Source: Morella rubra
Taxonomy: Eukaryota > Streptophyta > Magnoliopsida > Fagales > Myricaceae
DNA length: 64,000 bases
Reading direction: 5' to 3'
Assembly (NCBI GenBank): GCA_003952965.2
Contig: CM025852.1
Span: forward strand, 21,640,307 to 21,704,306
In this document: positions 47,601 through 60,600 of the stretch, in pieces
Position numbering within the stretch: the stretch's first letter is position 1
Layout of the letters: each line of letters starts with the position of its first letter
The notes under the pieces: model-generated
What the model was told of the DNA's origin: nothing
The model's database searches: none
What the model saw: only the letters and a program-made list of their open reading frames with translations
Made by a program: the position numbers and the translations under genes

Positions 47601-48335
47601 TCCATTAACTGTTTGGCTTCTTTTTTTTATTTTTTATTTTTTTCCCTCCCGTAAAGCGTCCTGTTCTTTGTTTTGTTGTTTTCTTCCTCTTCCAGTTCTC
47701 TCTTCTTCTTCTTTTCTTCTTCTTTTTTTTTTGCAATAACTTTCTTCTTTGTCCGAGATTAACGTAACCGTTGGTTTTGGCTTTTTGGTTAAGAAATCAG
47801 TAAAGATTGAGTAAGAAGGTATCTCCTGGTTATGATCATTTCCTTTATTTTTTCCTCTTTAAAGCCCAAATAAACTTGCCAGTGTGTTAGGGGGTCAACC
47901 ATCTTAATCAGACTCGAAACAATTTGGTTATCATTTGGGCCTCTAATCTGATTAAAAAATTACCTACAGTAAGAAAATTAATTCAGTTATGTTACTGATC
48001 TTCTGCGCATAATATTTTTTGTTATTCGAAAAAATAAAAATATACTTATCCGAATATTTTGGGATAATTACTTATTCAACTTCATTAAAAAAAACTATAA
48101 TTAAAATCTAAATCCTTATTTTCAAATACTGCAATCTAAAGTATATGAGTTTAGTTTCTATTAAACATAAACTTAGTTCGGAGATATTATGAAGTTTGGG
48201 TTGATTGAAAATATTCTTGTATTTTTAGTCTTGAATCTCTTCGCTCAAAAGTTCTAAAAGATTTCATTGCGTTTTTCTAAAAGATTTCATTGCGTTAAAG
48301 TTTGTACTGTGTTGAAAATACAAATTGTGTTGAAG

Positions 48336-48611
48336 TTACTTTTAGTTAATAAATTTACATTAAAATGTCAAAAAGACATTTAAATTATCATATTTAATCT
48401 TAAAATTATCAAAATACATCGATATTAACTTTGTTATAAGATCGAAAAGTTAAAATATATAGAAAATAAATTACTTACCATAATATTGACGGTTAGATTT
48501 TATAATAAGACGAAGTTTGATAAATTTTGATATTTTTAAGACTAAATATGATAATCTTTATTATTTGAAACTCTTTTTCACATTTTAACGTAAGTTTATA
48601 AAGTGAAAATG
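48336..48611. mobile_element. MITE-like element
   Basis: Left end TTACTTTTAGTTAATAAATT and right end TAAGTTTATAAAGTGAAAAT are imperfect inverted repeats. The interior shares ATCAAAATACAT...TTATAAGATC with the element at 53410-53562. Confidence 0.5.
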
Positions 48612-50916
48612 ACTTTGAAATAAATATTTTCATAAAATGTAACGTGCATGTCATGCTGAGATTTAAGATTAATTATATAAAATTATTAATTAGTCTTAAA
48701 TTCAAAAAAGGTTGCCTGCATGCCGTATCCAAAAGGACATTGCAGACAATCACCAGCAGGAGCTACTTGCTAAAATCTATCATGTAAGTATCGTACTTTG
48801 CTAGGTGCATTTGGGTTATTCAAAATCATCTAAATAATACACGAAGAGGAGATGGTAATGATTTAAATTTTTAGAGAGAGAGGGTTAAAAAAAGAAATAA
48901 AATAAGTTAAGGCTGGTTGACCAAAATTATTACTTTGTACAGCTATATACAACTGGGACAATATTCAATAAAGTAAATAACTTCTAAATTTGAGGTTGCT
49001 TATATCAAAGACGTAAACGAGACGTAATGTTCATTAAAATATTTTAATTGAAATAGATATATTAAAATGCGCAAATCTGAATGAGGTAATTTGTGGACCA
49101 AGGCAAAGAAAAGCAAAAATGGATATCTAGAAGAAAGCAAACAAAATATAATTTTAATATATCAGACTCTCTTTTACTTCTTCTTTTTTTATCTTATTTT
49201 ATCTTTGAGAATCAGTTATTAAATATTTTTTTACAAATTCTAACAATTAAAATTCAATTTCAATTATTACCCGCTAAAAATATAGGCTTCACTAGATCCT
49301 CCAAATGAATCCTAAAGGAAAAAAAAAATTACAAATCTCAATAAAGATTTAGGATATGTTAGTTTTGTAATAATATTATAGACTACAAGGAAGGTAATAA
49401 ATTCACAAAATCAACATCTAAAACATTAAAAAATTACACACAATTCACAAATATCAATACATTTAACACAAATTTCAATAACTTTTTTTACAAATTTCAA
49501 TACTTTTTCAAATAATTACTCAAATATCTATATCTATACTTTTTTACAAACTCCAATAAAAATTAAATATCTTTAAAATTTTTACTAATTTTTACATAAA
49601 AATTTTATAAAATTTCAATTTAAATAAATATTTACAATTCTATCGAAAATTATAAAAATGTTACCTTTTTTTTTTGTAAAATCAAGGGAGTGATCATTTT
49701 TGTAAAAAACTGTAGGATTTTGGTAGAATTATGAATATTTATGTAGATTAGAGTTTTATAGTTTTTTTTGTAAAAGCTAGTGAAAAGTTTTAAAGATATT
49801 TAATTATTGTTGGAGATGATTTAATGTAATTATTTAATAAAAAAATATTGAAGTTATGTGAAAAAATACAGAGAAAGAATATTTGTTATAATTTTTTAAA
49901 AAAAAAAAGTTATTTAAATTTGTGTGAAAAAATTGTTGAAAATTATGTAAAATATATTTGTGTTTGTATATATAAATTTTTAAGATTTATATATTAATTT
50001 TGTAAATATATTTATAATTAAAAAAAATTGTGAACTGCCGAACATACTTAAACCGCTTCGGTAAAAAGAAATTCAATATAAATTGTTTTTTATTTGCCCG
50101 ATGTCCGATAATTCACCACAAAGATAGGGAGTGGGAGAGTAGGATGAATCATGGCGTAATGCGCCAGGCGCATGGTCCCGCGTGGCAATCCCCACAATCC
50201 AAAATCGTTGGGATGCGATTTGTCTGCGTCTCTCTGGCCTCTGGGTTACATGCTTTGCAGGCACGATCACATGTCACAATTTCAACGTCAGCCTTTTCCC
50301 CATTCCTCGAAACGTTTTCTTTTTTACCTCTTTTGCCCCTTTTCTTCTTCTTCTTCTTTGACAATTATTCGAGTTGTAATTTTCCTCTCCTTCTTTCTTT
50401 TGTCGTTTAGGTAGTGGATGCTTTGGAGCGACACCATGGCTCACGTGGCCTCGTTCGGTCAAACATTGGCTTAATTATCAGCTGCCCAGACGACCATGGA
50501 TTAACCACGGTATTCCCCAATGAGATTACGGCGCCTGTTGGGGAGACGATTTTGGGTCCGTAATCTCCGGTTTTTGGATATAAAGAGGTAGCTAGAGACC
50601 ACCCGTCTCCGGTGGTCCAAGGACCACAGGAACTTCCTCAAAGCCTGTCTAGGGGTGTCCCTTTGTTTTATGGTGTGGGGCCGTGAATTGCTTTTGTGGC
50701 ACCAGTCGCTGCGGGATCTGCCCAGTTTCATCGTGGCTAATTTAAGGGGATGTTTGGATATAATTTTTTTTTTATAAAGTCAAAATTTGTACCATTAAAT
50801 ATTACAATTTCAAAAATTTTACACAAATCCTAATCATTTTCCTTTACACCAATTTTATACTTAAAAAATTAAATTAAATTAAATTAAATCTTCTCTCTTC
50901 TTATTTTTTTAACAAA

Positions 50917-51296
50917 CTTAAGTGTTGTTCGGTTAGTTCGTATTTTGAGAATTTTTTATGTTTTGAGAATTTTTAAGTGATGTTAACTTTATTGATATAC
51001 GTGCTGTAGTTATTTTTAGGTGATATTAAAAAACATGTTTGGTTTGTGTATTCTCAGAATTCAAAAAATCCTGAGAATACAAAAAAACCAAACATTTCTT
51101 AGTATTTTCTCATTAAATTTTTTTTATCAAATCTTCTCTCTCCTTTTTTTTTTAATAAATTTCATAAAAATTATTCTACAATTAAACATTCTTAAAAAAT
51201 TTCACTAATTTTTTCCAAACCTAAAAAGTCAAACTCTCAAAATTTTCTCCTACAAACATAAAATTCTTAAAATTTTTGTTTGTCAGACATTACCTA
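50917..51296. mobile_element. Possible MITE with internal hairpin
   Basis: Ends TAAGTGTTGTTCGG... and ...TTGTTTGTCAGACATTAC are weakly inverted. Inside, 51035-51097 is a strong hairpin (GTTTGGTTTGTGTATTCTCA and its near-complement TGAGAATACAAAAAAACCAA). No firm target duplication. Confidence 0.35.
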
Positions 51297-53409
51297 TAAA
51301 TACAGAACAAACAGTTGATTAGAGACTACTCATCTTAATTTAAGTACGCCTAGCCAATTTTTGGCTTACAAACAAGTAGTTTTAAGCTGTTAAATTACCA
51401 TACCACTGTTATTTTAGGATTTAAACTATTATTTTCATCATAATATATGAATCTATTAAAATTTATTATATATGACATGGACTCAATATTTTGCTAAATA
51501 AATTTACATAAATATTTCAATCTGTTTATATTTTTTTGGATAATAAGTCTATTTTCTCGATAAATTCAGATACTTTAAATTAATGACATCCAAAAGTATC
51601 AAATAATGGATGAGTCGAAATTTACCCAATAAGATAAAAGTGGTGTTCAGGGTGGAAATTTCCACCCCAAAATTTCTACACTCATTAAAAAAATTATAAA
51701 ATAATCTTTCTCTTCTTATTAATTTATTCTTTTTTATTATAATATTCATTTAAATCTTATCTCTCTTCACTTTTTCATCAAATCTTATAAAATATCTTTA
51801 TTTTTTCATAAATCTCAAAACTCCTAAAAAACCCTCTATTTCTATTGCCAACACCCCCAAAGAATATACCTATTTTTATCAGTAGAGGCGAAAATGGATA
51901 CTAAATTCGGATAACGTGTATTGCACAAAGACGGAATATGCGTGGAAATAGACAGCAATCCAGAGCACGTGCAATGCACGCGTCTTGAACTAGAGGACAA
52001 GAGAGCCAGCAAAGCAGGCGAATCCAGAGGCAAGGTGGGAACTGGGAAGTAATTTGGAGAAATCAGAGCCACATCGTGGTAGACCACTAGGACACATGGA
52101 TCCACGTGTTTTACATGCATCAGAGCACTGATCTCTTCGATCAACACGTAAGGAAAAAGTCAGAGGGATTGACGGTCCGATGGTTATCTTGTTGAGTGGG
52201 GTCCAAGGAAATGATGGAGGCCACTCGTTACGTGCCATGTGCAGCCGTGGACCATATGAGTGGATATTACTGTAATGTACTGAGCAGATTCCGTAAGGGG
52301 AGAGATGATTATAAATTAGAGAGATCTTAAGTTTGGTGGCACAGTGTAAATGCTGCCATAAGAATACCATAATGTGTTGGTTGGAGCAATTATGGTAGAC
52401 ATCTCTTTAACAATGCTTAAGGTAACAGTAAAAATCATCTTCCATTAATATTAATTATTGTTTGGACCATGGGACGGGTTCAAGTCTTCGGGATTTATCG
52501 TAAATGCATTTCTTAGTTGTATCAATGCATTTCTTAGTTGTATCAGATTGTGTCCAATCTAATACAAAATGAATCCGATGCAACAACGAAAACAATTTAG
52601 ATATCCATTAACTTGCATTTGATCCGGATGAACTTGACTTGATATCTATACAACTTAAATTTAACACTATGATAAATTCTAGAGAGACTGACTAATCCAC
52701 TTATTAGATTTAAACTTTTAAAAAAACCAACCACCCTTAACAGTAAAGAAAACCCAGAGAAATGGCTCTCTCCCTATTGTGTGTGAAGGAATTGTGGTGA
52801 GGGAGGAGCCAAATGCACGTCCATTTTCTGTGGTGGTGACACAATGGGCCAGTGTTTTGCTTTTTCTCTTTATTATCCCAATGATAGAGACATTCTTCCA
52901 ATGCTTCAATCCAATTGCAAGACTAACCTTAGAATGATTTGCTTACCAATTAATGTGGCTTGGCTAGATTAATCGAACGTACCATCCCAGATAGTCCTGT
53001 TGTGCCTGTTCTCATCCACTGATGCTCGGTAGCTAACCACTGATGCTGATAGATAATATGGTGTGTTCTTCGGATTGTGATGTGCTTTGCTTTTAACTCT
53101 TTGTTACTTTGTATATAATGTGTTTTTTTTTTCCTCTTATCCTACCGGCAATGTTTTCTACGTCGAGAACGACAAGTATGCTTTCCCATGACAGACCAAG
53201 AAAGGCTGCAATCTGCCATGTCTTTTCAGATTCAGCTAAGGCTGTGGACCTGTGGACGTTGCTTTCACTGGCAGAAAGATACACACATACATATCAAAAC
53301 TAATGGATATTGCTGAAACGAAATTAAGGTTTAGGTTTGGGTTTCTAGTCTTATCGATTGAAACAAGGTTGTTATTTAATTTTTTACCGATCAACTAAAG
53401 TTTTTTTTA

Positions 53410-53562
53410 AGGGGATATTTACTTTTACTTCCCGTAAACTTATATCAAAATGTTAAAAAATTCTTAAACTATCAAAATACATAAATATTCGCTCTATTAT
53501 AAGATCCAACATGTGCAAACCTCTTTTTGACATGTTAACGGAAGTTTATGAGTTAAAATGAT
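53410..53562. mobile_element. Short MITE-like element
   Basis: Left end ATTTACTTTTACTTCCCGTA and right end GGAAGTTTATGAGTTAAAAT are inverted. The interior resembles the element at 48336-48611. Confidence 0.5.
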
Positions 53563-54183
53563 GCTTCTTCAAGTTTTACTGGGCCACTGATTGTGAAAAG
53601 CGACCTCAAAAGCACTCTCAAAAAAGTGTAGCACTCGAAAGGTTTTTAATTTGAAATTTTAGAGTGAACAAACTCTCAAATTTTAAGTCTAAATCACTTG
53701 GAGAAACTCTTAGAATAAATATAATTTTATTTATTCTGATGCTGCTAACATTCAGACAAACAGGTGGATAAGGGACCCAACAGGAAAGTAGGCACAAAAG
53801 TGGAACCAGCGTTAATGACTGCCATGTAAATTATTGTCAAGACAAGATTGCCAACTTGTAATTTGTGTATAAGTTCGCTAGTAAATGCCACGAACTTGGA
53901 CCAACGTCCATTATTGCGATGGAAATTATTGTCACAACAAGATTGCCAGCTTCTAAATTATAGGCCATTATCTTTGCATATAATAATTAGATTAATAATA
54001 AGTAGTCTTGAGACGAAAACAGTTTTGGTATTTTATCCCTCACACGTCGCAACCTATGACCAGAAATGCATCTCTCCAAAAGGTGTAATAATAAGGGTAT
54101 AATTATGATGAGTGTTGAAATATCGGCCCAATCGGCTTGGTTAGCCCAAACGAAATGCTAGAAAGTTTATAGGTTAAAAGAAA

Positions 54184-54970
54184 GGGTTAATGACCATTTT
54201 GGTCTCTAGTTTTATACCTTTTTTAAAATGGTCTTTAGGTTTCAAATTTATTCAAATCAGTCCTTAGGTTATTGTTATTTATCGATTTAATCCTTTCGTC
54301 CAATTTCATCTCTTATATGTACAGTCAGCTAACGGCGGGACACGTCACACCTAATAAAATCTCGGCACGTTAATCAATTTTTTTTTTTTAAAAAAAAAAA
54401 ACTCACCAAGGCTGTCCATGTAGCATATTCGTTTTAAAAAGAAAGAAAGAAAGAAAGAACAGGAGAGCCACCCCCTTCGCATGAGAGAGCCCACTGGGCT
54501 CCCTGTTGCCAGGGCGCCCGGGAGCCACCCCCGCGGCTCCCCAGACAAGGGGTGGCCAGGAGCCACCCACCATGGCGACGGGGAGCCCAGATTTGGGCTC
54601 CCGCTCAGTGGTGGCCACAGGCCCTTGTCTGGGAAGCTGCGGGGGTGGCTCACGCTGACAACGGGGAGCCCAGATCTGGGCTCCCTCACGCGAAGGGGTG
54701 GCTTCCCTTTTTTTTTTTTTTTTAACAAATATGTCTACGTGGATAGTCTTGGTGAGTTTTTTTTTAAAAAAAAAAATTGATACACGTGGCGAGATTTTAT
54801 TAGATGTGACGTGTCTCGCCGTTAGCTGACTGTGCATATAAGGGACGAAATTAGATGGAATGATTAAATCGATAAACAACAATAACCTAAAGACTGATTT
54901 GAAAAAATTTAAAACTTAGTGACTATTTTCAAAAAAGATATAAAAATTAAGGACCAATCCCTGTTAACCC
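54184..54970. mobile_element. Mutator-like nonautonomous element with long inverted repeats
   Basis: A 787-bp element starting GGGTTAATGACC and ending CCTGTTAACCC, flanked by a perfect 9-bp target duplication TAAAAGAAA (54175-54183 and 54971-54979), as expected for Mutator-like elements. Terminal inverted repeats extend roughly 230-260 bp. The centre (54470-54710) is GC-rich and itself palindromic, with repeated GGGAGCCCAGATTTGGGCTC-like blocks. It has no transposase; overlapping open frames are palindrome artefacts. Confidence 0.92.
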
Positions 54971-55214
54971 TAAAAGAAATATACGCCCAGCCAGTTAAGA
55001 GCATTCTTAGCAGCTTCTTTAAATTTGGCTCTCTACTTTAAAAAAAGCACACTTATCTATTTTAACTATCAAACTTTTTAAAAACACTCCCAACAGCTTC
55101 TCTATTTTAACTATCTATTTTTACTATTCTATTTAAATATTACTTTTAAAAGATTTTTTATTTTTCTCTAACATTTATATTTTTAAATATTTATTTTTAA
55201 GGGTATGGGGAAGA

Positions 55215-55218
55215 AAAG

Positions 55219-55251
<33 letters not shown>

Positions 55252-55375
55252 AGAGTCGTGAGAAAAGAAAAAAAAAAAAAAAAAAGAAAAAAGAGAAAAG
55301 CGTGAGAGAAGAAAAAAAAAAAAAAAAAAAAAAAAAAATAAAAAAAAAGAAGAGTGTGAGAAAAAAATAAAAAAA
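55215..55375. repeat. A-rich purine tandem repeat
   Basis: Long A runs separated by three related GAGAGAGTCGTGAGAAAAG / GAGAAAAGCGTGAGAGAAG / AAGAAGAGTGTGAGAAAA spacers, spaced about 60 bp apart. Confidence 0.8.
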
Positions 55376-56469
55376 GATAATATTAATATTTTAAGATAGT
55401 GAAGTGAATATAATTTTTTAAAAATAAAGAAATTATTTTTATTAAAATTTTATTATAATAGATAAATCGCCGCAAGATATTTTTTTAACTCTTTTATAAT
55501 TCTTTATTCTAACAAAATGGTTAGAAGAGAAAATCACGGGAATGGTCACTAATAACTCTAAAGAAGGCTAAGTTAGCGTGTCTGACACCTCTTCCTCGAA
55601 ATTTGACCCCTGTGCTCCTAGAAAAACCTCCAGTTCATCAAATCTAAAGATACTTCGAAAAATTACTTCATCGAGAAAGCTCCGTTCAATTTGTCTTGCA
55701 TATTGGTTTCTAGACAGAAGGCTCGGTAACAGTCCATTACTTATCTGTTAGACTGGACCAAAATCCGGCGTCATCAAATTATATAACGGGCGTTCATTTA
55801 TCTAAAATTTTGAGATTCGAAATTTAGAATAAATTAAATATATTCTAAAATTTTTAATATTTATATATAAAATTTTCACAAATTTTAATAAAATTTTATT
55901 ATTTAAAAAAATTTTAAAATTTTAAAATTATTCTTCAAAATTTCGCAGATAAATTCTACAAAAACATTAATAACTTTTTACCTAACAAAAAAATAGCTAA
56001 CTGCCATATTTTTTTTACTGGGGATTTTCTGTCAGAAGGTGGAGGATACAGTAGAGACCCACACAGAATGGTACCTAACTAATGTACAAACAAATCTGAA
56101 GAGGTTAGCACAAAAACTGATCACCACTTATTGTCTCCCACTTTAGTCACCGATTTGATCTTAGGAATTTCAGGAAAATGGGACCATAACGATGGGCTCA
56201 AACCAACTAGTCCTAAGTGTCGTCCTTACCATTCAGACTAGCCAGAGTGGGTTTTCTAAGGCTGTTACATAGGGGAGTATTCCATCGTTTTAGAAACACT
56301 TTGTGGTGATCTGTGGGTGTTTTGTTTTTCTATTGGAAAGGTAAGAGTAAGGAATATTCAAGTGCATGTTCGGCATTGGGCTGGCACTAATACTCAGCTC
56401 CACATTAGAATCACGGGCTGAGCTGGGTTCAAGCCATGTGATTGATCTGGGGCCATATCTAAAGAAGGA

Positions 56470-56592
56470 TGCCTGCGTAGTGTCGGAAGGTCAAAGAAGT
56501 TGGTGACCTAATGACAGGAGAGTCGGCGACCGGAGCCTCGGTGAATAATGGCCGTAACTATAACAGTCTTAAGGTAGCGAAATTTCTTGTCC
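56470..56592 (+). pseudogene. Nuclear insertion of organellar (probably plastid) 23S rRNA gene fragment
   Basis: Contains GGAAGGTCAAAGAAGTTGGT, GGCCGTAACTATAAC and CTTAAGGTAGCGAAATTTCT, the near-universal 23S rRNA stretch around the peptidyl-transferase approach (E. coli ~1900-1970). Differences from the plastid sequence I recall are mostly G-to-A and C-to-T. Upstream 56375-56460 resembles another 23S part (GAGCTGGGTTCA...GGGCCATATC) that normally lies 3' of it, so the order is rearranged. It is too decayed and short to be functional. Confidence 0.85.
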
Positions 56593-57652
56593 GGTCTGAG
56601 GCACAGAGTCCCCTAAACCGGTAGAGACCACGACAAAGGTAGTAGGCATCCTCTAGAAGTTTTAGATTGTTAACGTATAAGAATGGATTTACAGGACTCG
56701 TTTGCAGCCCAAATCTCAAAGGCCTATAAAGCCTGTTAGCCTTGATAGGCTTAGAAGTTTTATGAAAAAGTTTAAAGACATTGGAATGTAAAATAATTTT
56801 TTATTAGAATTTGTTAAAGTAGACAGATAAAATCTGATGGAATTTTTTTATAAAACTTGTTAAAAAATGAGAAAACATATGATTTAATTTTATTTAACAA
56901 ATAAATATTGAAATTAGAAAAAAAAATGAAATATTTCGTCAAAATCTGTGGTTGATAAATTTTTTATTATTAATTTTAAAAAATTAAAAAATTTCCCAAA
57001 CCAAACATCATCTAAAACAAAAGTGGAAAGAAGATTTTGGGCAGATTGTACTGTTTCCTTTCACATGGAAGTCAGATTCCATTAACTCAATTATTTGACG
57101 ACACAAAATCACTTTCTTTTGCTCGGCTGACACTCCGAGCTTTTTCTTTTGTCCGTCACTTCAAGTAGATAGAAAAGTAACGCCAAAAGGATGAGAAAGA
57201 AAAGTAAGCCTGCTGACTCGAGCCTCATGAAAATGTACAACACTCTTCTCCAATCCATCATCACTATCTATACATAGTCGGATCGTTTTCATCACATCAG
57301 AAAACAAAGAGAGGCTAACTTTTAAAATGGAAGGAATTTGACGGGAAAAAATAAACTATTATTGAATGGTCAAAGAAGGGGATAATCCTGGCCTTCCAAA
57401 CTTCTTGTGGTTTTTTCTTTCCTGATTCTTAGAGCCTAAACCATAGTCTCTACAGGCTGTAGCTCCCTGCTTCATCGGCCATGACATGTGCTGGAGATGC
57501 TCGTCTCAATGATTTAGTAGCATGCTCATTGGATACGGCAGCTTAACTTAGACATGTTCATCCATGATGAGAACTCTGTTACAATCAGACTTCAGCTTTG
57601 GAAGCTGATTTGTCTTTCTGAGATTATCAAAACACTTCATGTTGGATAAATT

Positions 57653-60600
57653 TTATTTCCCATGCTTTTTCCCTGCAATTCAAAAATCACATTGTTAGCT
57701 ATGAATGCCCCAACACATACATGGAATAGTGGGGTTAGCAATTAGTGAAAAAGAAAAATCAATATTGTAAGAGACTAAAGAAAAGCAATAGGATTCTGGG
57801 GCCAGTATGATTTCAATGAGGAAGCAATAAAAGGGAACAAGAAAAAGCAAACTAAGAAAAAGCATAGAGGCAAGAGTTATAACAAACAGAATTGGAACCA
57901 AGGCTGTCGAAGTTGGACTCCGTTAACATTATACCTCTTTGGAACCATGACTTCCGCACTGTGCGGCGGATGTGACGCTCGTGCTTCTCTAAAAGTTCAT
58001 CAACTCTGTGTGATTGAGTCAATAGAGGACCAGAAAATTCAACCTTGTCCGTTTGATCCTGGTAGCCCTGTAACAGGACCAATATTTATCAACAAAAGAT
58101 ACCGTATGAATAAAGCGTCAACAGAGGGCATGTATAGCCATGTTGAAATGTCAATTGACCCTTTAAATTTAATTAAAGTCAAAGTCATGGATCTATCTTT
58201 TTGAATGCCACCTCCAGCTCACAGCTAAAATGAGAACGGACCGAGCAAATGGAAAAACCAATACCAACTAATGTGTCAAGTCATTTTTGTGGTTTCAGTA
58301 TATATTAAATTTTTCTACTGAAAGCAGGCAAATGGGTTTGCACCATTTCTAAGTTTCGTGACAACTTCTGTTGTTAATACAAATGGTTTTACATTAAAAC
58401 TGATGCTTCTTTTTGTTTCCTCAAACGGAAGTTAAAAAGGAGCATATGTGTGGCACCTTGCCCAGAAAAAAGAAGAACGAGTGAAACTGAAATTGAATTA
58501 TACCACATCTGACTCCAAAACTTGCAAACTTACTTTTTCAACCTGCAATCCAATTCATATCACATCTGTTTCTGAAAGTGACAAACTTACCATAGTGCTT
58601 CTTTTAGCAGCCATTTCCTCTCTTTCATACTGTGCCAACGACAGTTCCTGAGAATGATACTCATCAGAAGCATCAAATGAATCTGGACGGTCGAACTTGC
58701 TCCAATTATTCTGCATTGCAAGCTTGACAATCTCATATGAATCATGGCCTCTACAATTTAGGCGGGCCCCAGACATAACATCCCCGTTTTCATGCCTTTT
58801 GGAGTCAACCTTGGTCCTTGATTCCAATGCAGCAGTGGCTTCGCCAATACTGTAAAAGTGTCCTCTTGAAATAGACCTACTGTGTGACCTTATGGAGGCA
58901 TCATCTTTTCTCCTTTTTGCCCATGCAAAACCACTCGATGTAGAAACTTGTAAGGGGCCAGAAAAAGGAATGTCACCTTGGGATGCATTCTTCACATGGG
59001 AAGCCTCGTCAATTTTATCAACCGATGGCTTTCGTGCCACCCCTTCTTTAGTGGAATTTACTTCTGTAACATCTCCATTGATACCAGTAAGCTTATGAGA
59101 ATCCTGAGTTTGGTTTGCCATTTCCTGCATGATAAGGACAAGTATATCAGTAAGACGACTCCCCACCATAACTACAACAATATGTTTATCAGCATCCTGC
59201 ACATTCGCGCACCCACACCCACAGACCTCTGCGGATGCCAATTTACAGAGCATTCCGTGCGGTTTTCTTGCAGGCTTTCTCAACATTTCAGGTCCACGAA
59301 CTCTCCCACTAATCTTTTTCCTGAAAAAAGAAAAAAAAATGAGTGCATGACATAATACTAGTACAGCATGTGAAGCTGAGAGTTGTAGAGAGTCAACATT
59401 TTGATGACAAAACATAAGTTTTCCAGCATCAGTATATATTTTCCAAACCCCAACCTAAGAAGGCATGCCAATCCGTGGGGAAATTAACTGTCCTCAGGAC
59501 ATGGACCAGGTTCTTTGTGTTATACATGAAATTTGATAAGTACACTGTAGTTTTGTAAGTTACCAAACTTTTCTTTTGTTCTTCTTTACCTACAATGAAT
59601 TTTAGAATGTAAACAATTAAACTCACCTCTATCTTTCTTGTGATAATTTCATACCACCAATACATAAACAAAGGAGTCAATCTCTCTCTCTCTCTCTCTC
59701 AGAAGTAAAGAGTAATCAGTCAATTTTCATCAGACATTTCGCATGCTATAAGCTATGAGATGCCCAACAGTCATCAAGATTCAGGTCATCGTAGACCAAT
59801 TTTTCACACTCTTATACGGTAGTTTACCACCTTCCCTTCTTACACTGGCCGTAGTTGATAACTGAACTCATTTTCATGACAGCATGTATAAAACGGTTGT
59901 TTATCTATCAATTCAAACGTGTAAAACATTCAACAAGATAACGAAAATGAGAATTCTTACCTCTTTGCCTCCTCACGACTTTTTGCATCAATCTCTTTGC
60001 TAGGTGGATATGTTGGCAAGCTTGATGGATCACATGCATGAGGCTTGGTGGTGAAGTACTGAATATAGGAGGGAAAGAGTGTCATTAGGAGGAGCTCAAA
60101 TGATGTAGGCCAATGCTTGAGAAGATAACAGAATTAAGATACAAATGCTGCATTTATTTGGTGTTGTACAAATGACAGTGGGACGGATACAATAATCATA
60201 AAATACTTGAAAAGAGGAAAGAAAATATGGAATCCTATAAACTCACTAATAATTGCCAGTAAAAATAAACATGACAACCATATGATGAAGCAATAACGAA
60301 TTTGATAGGCAGCTTCATTGCCACAGACAGCAAGTAAATTTAGACACCTTTAATAATTCAAATGAGACAAAATAACTTTCATAACTACCTCGGATGCAAG
60401 AGCAGAGAACGCTGTCCCTCGCTTGTATGGTTCTATGGAAAGAAGAACTTCTAGCATGCTTACAGTGGGTTTTGGTAAATTTTTAAATGTTTCCCGCAGA
60501 CAACTATCGTAAGGTTGCTGTGGTTTGAACAGAGTTGCATGAGGAAGTTTGGTTTTCTTCCAGTATTCATCAGGTGGGGATCCACAGAGTTTGAAGATTT

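Larger units (their letters stand above)
47600..57652. other. Gene-free AT-rich region
   Basis: No conserved coding sequence was found on either strand. It holds two related MITE-like elements (48336-48611, 53410-53562), a possible MITE (50917-51296), a Mutator-like element (54184-54970), an A-rich repeat (55215-55375) and an organellar 23S rRNA gene piece (56470-56592). ACGT-core motifs cluster around 52090-52240 (CCACGTGT, TTACGTGC) without an adjacent gene. The rest is low-complexity AT-rich DNA. Confidence 0.6.

Noticed and set aside
52080-52240. Promoter with ABRE/G-box motifs for an unseen gene
   Set aside because: ACGT cores cluster here, but no coding sequence follows on either strand.
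54351-54882. Overlapping open frames on both strands with proline/glycine-rich products
   Set aside because: They lie in the palindromic core of the Mutator-like element and mirror each other.
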